DNA from: Macrothele yani
Taxonomy: Eukaryota; Arthropoda; Arachnida; Araneae; Macrothelidae
DNA: 64,000 bases
Direction of reading: 5' to 3'
NCBI GenBank assembly: GCA_039090855.1
Contig: CM076997.1
Location: 168,856,709-168,920,708 of the forward strand
Part shown: one piece after another, positions 20,146-31,125 of the stretch
How positions within the stretch are numbered: the stretch's first letter is position 1
Layout of the letters: the number at the start of each line of letters is the position of its first letter
Position numbers and translations under genes: made by a program
Notes under the pieces: generated by a model
Seen by the model: the letters and a program-made list of their open reading frames with translations, nothing else
What the model was told of the DNA's origin: nothing
Database searches by the model: none

Positions 20146-20969
20146 AAAATTTCAATACTAAATCTTGACTGAATTAAAGAACAAATGGCACCACAGGCAA
20201 ACATCATGAGATACAGTGACAGAGCAGAGGACCGGAGATGATTGCATTACTTGCTCTGTGGCTGCAGAGAGGAACTGTTGTTTTTTGACAGGCCTGCTGA
20301 ACACAGCCAGGGTCTGGCTTCTGGCAGAAAGTGCTAGAGGCAGACAAAGTCATGGGGGTGAGGCTTACAGTATCAGTGGTTAAGCGTATCATGTTTCCCA
20401 TCGAAAAACTAGGTAGGGTTGGAAGAGGAAGGTTGGGCCATTGTGTAAATGAATTAAGTTGAAGGAATAGGGCTTCTGTAAATAGTGTATATTGATAGCC
20501 TTTTTAATATGAATGTATGTATAAATGTTGTGAATATTATGATGTGGGTGGCAACTAACGACCAAGAGAATCAGGGTTAATGAATAGAATGGAAGTTATG
20601 TATTGCGTTTTAGTTTTTTAAATGTATGTTTAAGATAATGAAAGTTGTGTGTATGTGAAGAAAATGATAATGTAATAGCGATGTATTGCTAAAAAAAAAC
20701 TGGCAAGAGTATGTATGAAGAAACAGCGAACAGATACAACAACCACGAAAAGTCCAGCATGCATTATGACAAGTCAGCCGGAAATATATGTGCGGTAAAT
20801 GTTGCAAAAGGAACAACAACCGTTTAGGTGAGTTTCCATTAATGAATTCAATTAAGAATTGATGCTATTACAGCCAATTTTGTTTTCATTTCTAATGAAT
20901 ATCAAACATCTTAACAGTTTGTTTGTTTGTTTTCCCCCAACAAAATACAAGTCACAAACGAGTTCTTAC
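20146..20969. other. Lerp intron, no element recognised
   Basis: Nothing recognised; a mildly GC-rich part (20180-20420) is followed by AT-rich sequence up to the donor of exon b. Confidence 0.5.
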
Positions 20970-21226
20970 CTGAGTCTGGCAGGCAAGTTCTGTCCCCCAT
21001 GTAAAGTAATATGTGCAGTCACTTGACTCAAAATGGAAACCCGGTCCTTCATTGGCCATACTGCAATGAAATTCAATTATGGTATTTCGCTTGTAAGCAT
21101 TGTTGTGACAAGTATCACCTCCAGAATAATTAAGAAATAAAGCTCCATCGTGACGATACTGAAGTTTTGAATTGGATAACCCAACAGTCCAGTTTCGTGT
21201 ACCATGAAGTTCCTGCTGGCAGACAC
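20970..21226 (-). CDS. Lerp: Lerp/CI-MPR-like receptor, exon b
   Basis: The exon is 257 bp with acceptor AAATTTCAG|GTGTCTGCC and donor ACTCAG|GTAAGA. Its first two bases complete the codon begun in exon a (G|GT = Gly), then VCQQELHGTRNWTVGLSN, LFLNYSGGDTC, KRNTIIEFHC, and FHFESSDCTYYFTWGTELAC. This is the C-terminal two thirds of a CI-MPR repeat. The Arg before the I-x-F-x-C strand, the Glu in FHFES and the Tyr after C-x are in the positions that bind mannose-6-phosphate in known sugar-binding repeats, with a Gln available in VCQQ. I infer this repeat could bind the sugar. It ends in phase 0 at CQTQ, followed by exon c. Confidence 0.9.
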
Positions 21227-21545
21227 CTGAAATTTATCATGCAGAAGTCATAAATTAGTAATCACATTTTAGGAAGGGGAAAGAACTTATATAAACTATG
21301 TTAACTACCATAAAAATAGCAAAGTTAAAAGCAGAAACTAAATAAAACACTGTGATGAATTCTCTCCCACAACAAAACAATTTGTGCATGTGACAGATTC
21401 TTAAAAATAAGTAAACAAATAAATAAGAATATGAAAATTTCCAGTTGAAGAAAGACAAATCAGTTTAAATATTTGATTTTAAAGGGCTCATTAATAATAG
21501 TGGCACACTGATTTGTAACTATGTGGTTTATTATGTATCCAAATA
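21227..21545. other. Lerp intron start
   Basis: AT-rich intron between the exon b acceptor and the left TIR of a Tc1 element; nothing recognised. Confidence 0.5.
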
Positions 21546-22966
21546 CACTGACGGAAAAAAATCCCAACACCAAGAAGGGGTTGTGTTAGATAAACGACAG
21601 TTGGTAGGCGGTGAGAGTACGTCTGTAAGATGACGTCTATGCAAATTTCGCGCTCGGCGCATACGTGTGGTGCTATTAGCGCCCCTCGGAAAATGCAAAG
21701 CAGGTTTGCTGTAAATACGCGCAGTAACGTTTGTGAGTGTTAGTTATCGTTGAGATTCGACGTAGGGTGTTGATGTTAGTCAAGAATGCCTTTAAGAAGA
21801 AGCCATTATCAACAGCTCATGGAGTTTGAACGAGGTCGTGTAATAGGGCTACGAGAAGGTGGATTTTCTTTCCGCAATATTGCAGAACGACTTGGCAGGA
21901 ATGTAGCCACTGTGCATGATTGTTGGCAGCGGTGGTCAAGGGAAGGTACTGCCTCAAGAAGACCGGGTTCCGACCGGCCACGTGGCACTACTGAGAGGGA
22001 AGACCGCCATGTATGGCGTATGGCCGTGGCCCATCATACCGCGTCTGCGGCAGCAATTCGAGCTGCAGTTGCCACCACAGTGACACAACGAACTGTTACA
22101 AATCGGTTACTTGAAGGACAGCTCCGAGCCAGACGCCCTGTAGCGTGCATTCCACTTACTCCAAACCAATGCTGTTTGCGACGTCAGTAGTATCAAGCTA
22201 GAGCTCATTGGAGGATGGAGTGGAGATCTGTTGTGTTTTCTGATGAATGCCGGTTCTGCCTGGGTGCCAGTGATGGCCGTGTGTTGGTTAGAAGGAAGCC
22301 AGGTGAGCACCTGCAACCAACCTGTCTGTGGCGTAGACACACTGGACCTACACCTGGAGTTATGGTCTGGGGAGCAATTTCCTATGACAGCAGGAGCACT
22401 CTTGTGGTTATCCCACGCACCCTGAAGGCACAGTTGTACGTCGGTCTGGCGATTCAACCTGTTGTGCTGCCATTCATGAACAGCATTCCAGGGGGTGTTT
22501 TCCAACAGGATAACGCTCGCCCGCATACCGCTGTTGTAACCCAACATGCTCTACAGAGTGTCGACATGTTGCCGTGGCCTGCTAGATCACCAGATCTTTC
22601 ACCAATCGAGCACGTATGGGACTTCATTGGACAACAACTCCAGCGTCACCCCCAACCAGCATTAACCGTCCCTGTATTGACCGACCAAGTGCAACGGGCA
22701 TGAAACTTCATCCCACAAACTGACATCCAGCACCTGTACGATACAATGCATGAACGTTTGCGTGCTTGCATTCAACATTCTGGCGGTTACACCGGTTATT
22801 AATGTACCAGCATTTCACATTTAAAATGGCTCTTCTCGCGCTTACAATAAGCTGTGATCTTGAAACATTAATCGATTAAATATGTTACCTATACAAATGT
22901 ATTGCCGCCATTTCATTCCTCTACAACTATTTTTTCGTGGTGTTGGGATTTTTTTCCCCGTCAGTG
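21546..22966 (+). mobile_element. Tc1-type transposon, copy 1, with TA target duplication
   Basis: Both ends carry the inverted repeat CACTGACGG followed by an A-run and ATCCCAACACCA (left from 21546; right ends at 22966), bordered by TA on each side. The length of 1,421 bp and single transposase frame are typical of Tc1. A close copy lies at 56165-57590. Confidence 0.93.
21786..22801 (+). pseudogene. Tc1 transposase, two nonsense codons
   Basis: A single frame runs from ATG 21786 (MPLRRSHYQQLMEF) to TAA at 22799-22801 (GGYTGY end), about 338 residues. N-terminal paired HTH: LREGGFSFRNIAERLGRN and AAAIRAAVATTVTQRTVTNR. Catalytic blocks: VVFSDECRFCLG (first Asp), FQQDNARPHTAVV (second Asp), SPDLSPIEHVWDF (Glu), so DD34E class. 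Two in-frame stops occur, TAG at 22188-22190 and TGA at 22701-22703, where copy 2 has TGG in both places. There are no frameshifts, so decay is slight. Confidence 0.9.
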
Positions 22967-23030
22967 TAAATTATTATTACAATATAAATAACAAGTCTTA
23001 CACAATGAAATGCAAACTACCATCTCCAAT

Positions 23031-23762
23031 TCAAATTCGGTTGACATTAAATGTCTGTAAATACTGTTTCACACGTTATACAAGTTCAGCTATCGGGAGT
23101 TTGCAAAAGGATATTAACGTAGTATTGGCAATTGAAATCAAGTATAATAATAATAAGTATCTATACTTACAATATTTATAGTGGCTGTAGGTGCTTCATA
23201 TGTGCGTCATCCAAGAATGTGAATTCTTTCAATTGTGAAGTTAAAATTCATGATACTGTAAAATCTGCGCCAGATAAAATTAAACAAGATGAATTTTTTA
23301 CAATGCAAAAAAATCCTGTAACATCGATGAAATAAGAAACTGAATTAAAACCTTGTTGAATTTTTTTAAAAACGAACTACAATCCTGAAGAGGAGACTAT
23401 CTTGACCGCGAAGCATCCTGATACATAATGAAAACCAAAGATGAATTATACTTTTGCCAAAACCTCAAAAATAAACAATCTTGAAAAAGAAAATACAAAC
23501 ATACAAATCTCCCGAATGCGAAGCACCAAACTAGTTTCTGCTACAATTTATAGCCATCATCAGTGGTAGGTGCACGGACAATAGGATCACCGCACTCACT
23601 CGCTCAGGTATGCAGCCTAACCCCAATGTATGTTCAGCCCTGTCGTGTAGATATTTGCGCATCATGATTTAGGTTCAACTGCACATATCAATGGTGTCGC
23701 CATCTGTAGTCAAACAAAAATATACTAGTAGCTTTTACGTAGAAATATTCAACTGTATTTTT
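23031..23762 (-). repeat. PLE-A terminal region, inverted left copy
   Basis: This is the reverse complement of the 3' terminal regions at 30335-31125 and 33629-34428, but truncated: it stops at CGAATTTGAA, before the last 65-75 bases found at the right end of the composite. It contains a hammerhead ribozyme at 23525-23567. Confidence 0.85.
23525..23567 (-). ncRNA. Hammerhead ribozyme, PLE-A inverted copy
   Basis: Minus strand: ACCA, CTGATGA, an 18-nt stem II region beginning TGGCTA and ending TAGCA, GAAA, C-TA-G giving a two-pair stem III with a two-base loop, the cleavage triplet GTT, and TGGT pairing with ACCA for stem I. Core residues are all conserved. Confidence 0.85.
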
Positions 23763-25169
23763 TTAAGTAATATTTGATGTCACATGTTTTTTGTTAATAT
23801 TTTTCCTCTTGAAATGTTTCCTCTCCTGTTCAATAAGGTACCTCCATGCAAAGTGAAGCTCCACTGTACTATTAACGTTACAGTTGTATCTTTTGGTTTT
23901 CTCAATGACTACAGCCTCGGAGGTTAGAATCTGGGCATGTGATCTATGTGATGTTAGAATTTTTGTGTTAGTCCAATCAGGAGTTACATGATTTTTGATA
24001 CAATGTTGTATTAATGAAGTTTTTTCATCTTTTCTTGTCCAGTTCGTAATATGTTCATTTAATCTAGTCAAAAATCTTCTACGCGTACTTCCGATATATA
24101 CTTTGTCTTTTTGGTTATCATCCGTAACTGTTGGAATGACATAAACTCCAGATTTATTTAGAATTGATCTATTATTAGTAGTAGTAAGTATGCTTCCATT
24201 GTCAATAACTGTTTCTGCGATGTTAATATTGTTGTTGTAACATTCTTTTTTTAAAATAGTACTAATAGGAGGTAAGTATGGAAATTTTCCATAATATTGC
24301 TGTATTTCTTTTTTAATGTTATTATCGAAACGATGTATATTGGCCGTAATGTTGTTATATAAAGATTTGACTAATCCTTTACTATATTCCAAATTCTTCT
24401 GCAGTTTTTTCAATCCATTTTAGCTCTTTGATCTCCAATTCTTTATTGGATGAGTGTGTCATTGCTCTTTTAATATAAAAGCGGAATGCTGCAGTCTTAT
24501 ATTTCCAAGGGTGTGTAGAATCTCTTGGGATAATTGCCTGTACATATGATGGCTTCCGGTATACAGAATATTCTATAATTCCGTTATCCTTTTGTATAGA
24601 TATATCCAAGAAGTTTAGCTGGCCATTAACCTCAATTTCTTTACTAACCTGTATAGATTGATAACAATTGTTAAATTTAGCAATGAAATTATCCATTTCA
24701 AGATTGGAGTGCTGTCAAAACAGTAAAATATCATCTACATATCGGAGATATACATATGGTAAGTATATATTAGAATGATCTAATATACAGTTTTCAATAT
24801 CTTGCAGAACGACTTCGGCCAGTAGCCCTGAAATTGGGGTCCCCATAGGGGCGCCATATTGCTGTTTATAAATTATCCCATTAAATGTGAAATAATTATT
24901 ATTTGCTACAAAGATAATGCAGATACAATACTGTTTCTGACTTTATCAGTAAGATTTTCTTCATCCAATCTGGAATTAATTAAGTCAATAGCGACATCTG
25001 TTGGAGTATTGGGATATAAAGAGATGACATCTAAACTGGCCATTGTGAAATTGGAGGTTTTAATTGTTTTTTTTAACTTGTTGGTAACTTCTGTAGCATT
25101 AGTAATACTGGCTTCATGGCTATTGTAGAATGGTTTGATGTAGTTAAATAGTGCTCTCTCTAAGTTAAT

Positions 25170-28100
25170 CATCATCATCATCATCATTGTCAACCATTAT
25201 CAATCCACTGCTGGACGAAGGTCTCCCCAAGTTTCCTCCACAACGGTCTGTCTTGTGCCAGTCTCCTCCATGTCACTCCCGCATATTTGCAATTTCATCC
25301 ACCCATCTCCCATGTGGTCTTTTTCTGGGTCTTTTCCTGTCCCTTGGAATCCAATCTAAAATTTCGGCTGTCCATCTATGGTCTGTCCTTCTGGCAGTAT
25401 GTCCAGCCCATTGCCATTTCAGGGATTTAACCCTGATCATGATGTCTTCCACTCTCGTCATTTTTCGGATCCACGAGTTCCTCTTCTTATCTCTCCTGGT
25501 TATACCAAGCATGCACCTCTCCATGCTTCTTTGAGTTGTCTGCAGCCTTTGTATGTCTCTTTTAGTTAAGGTCCACGTCTCTGCACCATACGTAAGCACT
25601 GGAAGGATGCATTGATCAAACACTTTTCTTTTAAGACATAATGGCATATTGCTCTTGAAAATTATGCTGTTTCTTCCAAAAGCTCTCCAGGCAAGTTTTG
25701 TACGCCGATTAATTTCTTCATCAATGTGACCCTCACTTGATATCTGCTGTCCAAGATAAACATATGTATCAGTTATCTCCAGTTTTTCTCCATCAATCGA
25801 TAAATCTTCATTTCTTGTAAAAGCATTGAACATCACTTTTGCCTTCTGAAAGTTCATTTTTATTCCCACTTCTTTACTCTTGTCAGCAAGTTCCTGGATC
25901 ATACTCTGCAGCTCTGATGGGGTAGTTGCAAAAATGACTACGTCATCAGCAAAACGAAAGGTGGGTTAGATAATCTCCATTAATCTTTATCCCTTTGTTT
26001 TCCCAGTTCAGTGATTGAAAGACATTTTCCAATGTGGCATTAAAGAGCTTCGGAGATATGGTGTCACCTTGTCTCACTCCCTTTCCAATTTTTATGTGTG
26101 TTGTATTTTCAAACAGCCGAATCTTTGCACTTGCATTTTCATAGATGTTATTAATAATATTAATGTATGCATCTTCAATACCGCAGGATTTCAGAGCCGT
26201 GGTAACTGCTGATGGTTTCACCGAATCAAAGGCTTTTCATAATCGATAAAAGCCATGCACAATGGAAGTTCATATTCCCTCGCTCTTTCAATCAGTTCTC
26301 TCAGTACGTGGATATGATCTATTGTGCTGTAGCCACTCCTGAATCCAGCTTGTTCTCTCGGTTGAGCCATGTCCAGTGTTACCTTCAAGCGGTGTGAAAG
26401 AACTTTAGTGAAGATTTTATAAACCACTGATAGGAGGCTGATAGGTCTGTAGTTCCTGAGATCCTCAATGTCACCTTTTTTATGTAGCAGGATCATTGTA
26501 GCGTTGTTCCAATCCTCAGGAATCTTCCCTTCATTAAGGCATCGAGTGAAAATTTGGGCGAGTACTGTTTCAATTTCTCCACTTGCTTCTTGTATGATGT
26601 CTATAGTAATTCCATCTTCTCCTGGAGCTTTCCCCCGCTTCATGTTCTTGATTGCATGAGCAACTTCTGCTGGGAGGACTGGAAGAACTCTGGTACCTTT
26701 CATGATGTCTGGAGTACATGTATCATCCCTTTCATATAATTTGGAGTAGAAATCTTTCACTCTTGTCAAAATTTCGCCTCTATTTCTTGTTATAGAACCA
26801 TCTTCTTTTCTCAGAGCCATAATCTGTTTTCTTCCCTTACTGAGATGTCCCTTTGCTATCTTAAGGCTTTGGTTGTTTTCAATTGCTTTCCTCACTAGCT
26901 CACAGTTGAATTTCCTTACGTCTTCAGTGATACTTTTTCGTGTTGTCTTGCATAGCTCTATATATTCCACTTTGGAAGTCACATCTTCTTTAGTTGTCCT
27001 CATGTCTCTTCTTTTTTGCATCAACATTTTGGTTTTTCCTGATAATTTGTTCACATGCAACTTGTTCTTAGACCCAGCTAATTTTGTTGCTGTTTCCATT
27101 AGAGCTTTGGTTACTTTTCTGTTAACTTCCGAAATATCCACTTCTTCCGATGTTAGGCCTTCTAAAGCAGAGAATCTGTTCTTCAGTTCCAACTTTAAAG
27201 TATTATGGTGTTTTTTAAGGTTGGTTATGTCAATACATTTTGTTTGTCTTATGAGCTTGCCACGTTCCAGTTTAGTGTTGAGGTGCATCTTACATCTCAC
27301 CAATCTATGGTCACTACCTGTGTTGAACTTGTTCAGCACACTGCAGTCTTCGATGACGAATTTTTTGTTACACATAATAAAATCAATTTCACTTGTCGTC
27401 CCAATTGGATGTCTCCATGTCCATTTCCTGTGTGGCTTTTTCTTGAAAAAGGAGTTCAAGATGAAAAATCCTTCTGCCTCTGCAAACTCAACGAGAGTAT
27501 TTCCACGCTGGTTTCTGTTGCCGTGACCGAATTTACCTACTGAAGTTTCATTCTGTTGCCGTTGCCCTATTTTTGCATTGAAATCTCCCATAATTATCTT
27601 CAAGTGCTGCTTACCTTTATTATTTAGATGACGAATTTCCTCATAAAATTCTTCAATTTCTTCTTCAGGATGACTTGTGGTGGGTGCATAAGTTTGAATA
27701 ATCTGAGCCTGGTATCTACTCGATAGTTGGATAACGAGTCGTGCAGCTCTGTCAGAGGAACTTTCAACTTCTACCACTTTATCCTTCAGTTTCTTGTTTA
27801 TTATAAATCCAACACCACTAGTTCTGCCAGTATCTGTCCCACGATAATAGAAGAGATGTCCACTTTTCAGTTCAATGAGATCTCCTTTTCTCCTTACCTC
27901 ACTTAGCCCCGACGATGTCCCACTTGATCCTTTGTAGTTCCTCTTCCAATTCAAGAAGCCTTGAATCAGAAGATAGGGAGCGTCCGTTATAGGTAGCCAA
28001 GGTCAGCATCAAATGGCAGCCTAGTCCGGTCCTCCGAAGTTCTTAGCACCCTCTGCCTTCATGTCGCACTGGCCGCTGCCTTGGCCAGGTACATTCCAGC

Positions 28101-28349
28101 TGCCGGAGACTGAGGGCCAAGATTTAAGTTGTAGAGTCATTTTGGAGGTGTTTGGCCATAACTCACCACGCTGGCCAAGCGGGTTGGTGAGTGTGGGATA
28201 GCATTTCCTCTGATCCCGATGGTATAGTTATACCGCTATTGGCGGTCGCCAGAGCCCCTTTAGTGGGAACAGGATGCACCACGAGAAGGCGGGGTTGACA
28301 TTTGTCAAGGAGAGGCTGTGATGTTACGCATCACCTGACCTTACATCCC
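25170..28349 (-). mobile_element. RTE-like LINE copy C, full-length, nested in PLE-A
   Basis: The direct repeat CTAAGTTAAT occurs at 25160-25169 and 28350-28359, inside the PLE-A inverted copy whose sequence resumes exactly on both sides. The element includes the 5' region shared with the copies at 42574 and 48079 (minus strand from 28345, TAAGGTCAGGTGATGCG) and ends in a CAT/ATG repeat tail at 25170. It is about 3.18 kb and inserted after the PLE. Confidence 0.93.
25230..27954 (-). pseudogene. RTE copy C endonuclease-reverse transcriptase
   Basis: Minus-strand frame. The endonuclease part shows LSEVRRKGDLIELKSGHLF, then IIMGDFNAKIGQ and FNTGSDHRLVRCKMH. The RT part shows KAPGEDGITIDII, RNYRPISLLSVVYKIF, EQAGFRSGYSTIDHI, then after a frameshift at about 26220 GVRQGDTISPKLFNATLE, a further break at 25946-25960 in the catalytic region (the FADD motif lies across the shift), then LGQQISSEGHIDEEINRRT and the basic C-terminus. 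A 5-base loss near 25295 changes the end to IANMRE. Three or four frameshifts, otherwise nearly identical to copies B and D. Confidence 0.85.
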
Positions 28350-28436
28350 CTAAGTTAATAGTAGGAGATAAATTCTTATTAACAATAGGCCTAATAGGTT
28401 CGCCAGTCTTATGTGTTTTATTTTACCAAAAAACAC

Positions 28437-30334
28437 AACAAAAAGTGCCAAAAACGGAATACCTCATTCCGCAAATTGAGAACGTCATCCAAAGATTGCC
28501 TAATGCAAATAAAAATCCTACAAGATTTAAAATGGTCCGTGCTATCAACAACATGTACAACACCAATGAAAATACAAGAATCACATATGAGCGCGAAGCC
28601 CTAATGGAGTTGAGAAATAACCCTGCTATAAAGTGTATTATGGCGGACAAATCTAAGCAGATTGTCATCTTAAATACAGATGAATATAATAACAAGATGA
28701 CAGAAGCAATCAATAAGTTGAATGCCATCATAGTCAATAAGGACCCAGTTGACAGTATAATTAGGAACTTGGCTAATATAAAAAATCACAGTGACTTACC
28801 TACAATTATTAAAAGCAAATGTATTCCACCAGTAGGTGCTTGTACACCAAATATTTTTGGTAAAATAAAAACACATAAGACTGGCGAACCTATTAGGCCT
28901 ATTGTTAATAAGAATTTATCTCCTACTATTAACTTAGAGAGAGCACTATTTAACTACATCAAACCATTCTACAATAGCCATGAAGCCAGTATTACTAATG
29001 CTACAGAAGTTACCAACAAGTTAAAAACAATTAAAACCTCCAATTTCACAATGGCCAGTTTAGATGTCATCTCTTTATATCCCAATACTAAAACAGATGT
29101 CGCTATTGACTTAATTAATTCCAGATTGGATGAAGAAAATCTTACTGATAAAGTCAGAAACAGTATTTAGATGACGATTTAGATTTGTAGCAAATAATAA
29201 TTATTTCACATTTAATGGGATAATTTATAAACAGCAATATGGCGCCCCTATGGGGTCCCCAATTTCAGGGCTACTGGCCGAAGTCGTTCTGCAAGATATT
29301 GAAAACTGTATATTAGATCATTCTAATATATACTTACCATATGTATATCTCCGATATGTAGATCATATTTTACTGTTTTGGCAGCACTCCAATCTTGAAA
29401 TGGATAATTTCATTGCTAAATTTAACAATTGTTATCAATCTATACAGGTTAGTAAAGAAATTGAGGTTAATGGCCAATAAACTTCTTGGATATATCTATA
29501 CAAAAGGATAACAGAATTATAGAATATTCTGTATACCGGAAGCCATCATATGTACAGGCAATTATCCCAAGAGATTCTACACACCCTTGGAAATATAAGA
29601 CTGCAACATTCCGCTTTTATATTAAAAGAGCAATGACACACTCATCCAATAAAGAATTGGAGATCAAAGAGCTAAAATGGATTGAAAAAACTGCAGAAGA
29701 ATTTGGAATATAGTAAAAAGGATTAGTCAAATCTTTATATAACAACATTACGGCCAATATACATCGTTTCGATAATAACATTAAAAAAGAAATACAGCAA
29801 TATTATGGAAAATTTCCATACTTACCTCCTATTAGTACTATTTTAAAAAAAGAATGTTACAACAACAATATTAACATCGCAGAAACAGTTATTGACAATG
29901 GAAGCATACTTACTACTACTAATAATAGATCAATTCTAAATAAATCTGGAGTTTATGTCATTCCAACAGTTACGGATGATAACCAAAAAGACAAAGTATA
30001 TATCGGAAGTATGCGTAGAAGATTTTTGACTAGATTAAATGAACATATTACGAACTGGACAAGAAAAGATGAAAAAACTTCATTAATACAACATTGTATC
30101 AAAAATCATGTAACTCCTGATTGGACTAACACAAAAATTCTAACATCACATAGATCACATGCCCAGATTCTAACCTCAGAGGCTGTAGTCATTGAGAAAA
30201 CCAAAAGATACAACTGTAACGTTAATAGTCCAGTGGAGCTTCACTTTGCATGGAGATACCTTATTGAACAGGAGAGGAAACATTTCAAGAGGAAAAATAT
30301 TAACAAAAAACATGTGACATCAAATATTACTTAA
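28437..30334 (+). pseudogene. PLE-A protein, first plus copy, 5'-truncated
   Basis: It begins abruptly at KVPKTEYLIPQIENVIQRL, next to the inverted copy, and ends at KHVTSNIT (stop at 30332-30334). RT blocks: IFGKIKTHKTGEPIRPIV, FTMASLDVISLYPNT, GAPMGSPISGLLAEVVLQ, LRYVDHILLFWQ (catalytic YVDD changed to YVDH, His codon at 29364-29366). The GIY-YIG region is GVYVIPTVTDDNQKDKVYIG, then RLNEHITNWTRKDEKTSLIQ. Breaks: a deletion/stop at 29168-29180, a TAA at 29478 where the other copy reads through, and an indel at 29710. RT-dead on several counts. Confidence 0.82.
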
Positions 30335-31125
30335 AAAAATACAGTTGAATATTTCTACGTAAAAGCTACAAGTATATTTTTGTTTGACTACAGATGGCGA
30401 CACCATTGATATGTGCAGTTGAACCTAAATCATGATGCGCAAATATCTACACGACAGGGCTGAACATACATTGGGGTTAGGCTGCATACCTGAGCGAGTG
30501 AGTGCGGTGATCCTATTGTCCGTGCACCTACCACTGATGATGGCTATAAACTGTAGCAGAAACTAGTTTGGTGCTTCGCATTCGGGAGATTTGTATGTTT
30601 GTATTTTCTTTTTCAAGATTGTTTATTTTTGAGGTTTTGGCAAAAGTATAATTCATCTTTGGTTTTCATTATGTATCAGGATGCTTCGCGGTCAAGATAG
30701 TCTCCTCTTCAGGATTGTAGTTCGTTTTTAAAAAAATTCAACAAGGTTTTAATTCAGTTTCTTATTTCATCGATGTTACAGGATTTTTTTGCATTGTAAA
30801 AAATTCATCTTGTTTAATTTTATCTGGCGCAGATTTTACAGTATCATGAATTTTAACTTCACAATTGAAAGAATTCACATTCTTGGATGGCCTTTTATAT
30901 GAAGCACCTACAGCCACTATAAATATTGTAAGTATAGATACTTATTATTATTATACTTGACTTCAATTGCCAATACTACGTTAATATCCTTTTGCAAACT
31001 CCCGATAGCTGAACTTGTATAACGTGTGAAACAGTATTTACAGACATTTAATGTCAACCGAATTTGAATATCGTAGCACGTAAAAAGTATGTTCATCGCA
31101 ACTTAGCGAAAATTGAACAACGATA
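30335..31125 (+). repeat. PLE-A terminal region, middle copy
   Basis: A direct repeat of 33629-34428 with few differences, linking the two plus copies head to tail. It includes a hammerhead ribozyme (30530-30572) and ends ACGATATAT, after which the next copy starts. Confidence 0.88.
30530..30572 (+). ncRNA. Hammerhead ribozyme, PLE-A middle terminal region
   Basis: ACCA (30530-30533), CTGATGA (30534-30540), stem II region with GCTA/TAGC (30541-30558), GAAA (30559-30562), two-pair stem III C-TA-G with the cleavage triplet GTT ending at 30568, then TGGT (30569-30572) closing stem I. Self-cleavage after 30568 would separate the tandem copies at the RNA level. Confidence 0.88.

Larger units (their letters stand above)
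23763..28432 (-). pseudogene. PLE-A protein, inverted copy, split by an RTE
   Basis: The reading direction is minus, starting near 28432 and ending at 23763 in KHVTSNIT, with the RTE at 25170-28349 in the middle. Visible blocks are IFGKIKTHKTGEPIRPIV (left of the junction at 28432), FTMASLDVISLYPNTPTDV, a GAPMGTPIS-type block, LRYVDDILLF at about 24725-24745, SVYRKPSYVQAIIPRDSTH, and the GIY-YIG nuclease (GVYVIPTVTDDNQKDKVYIG then STRRRFLTRLNEHITNW). Unlike the plus copies it keeps YVDD, but the TGG after DILLF is TGA, and a T deletion near 24380 and other indels break the frame. Confidence 0.8.

Noticed and set aside
26873..27526. 217-codon plus-strand open frame, and the similar minus-strand frame at 43394-44047
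   Set aside because: Both lie antisense to the conserved RTE endonuclease/linker region; they recur only because the element recurs and show no protein motif.
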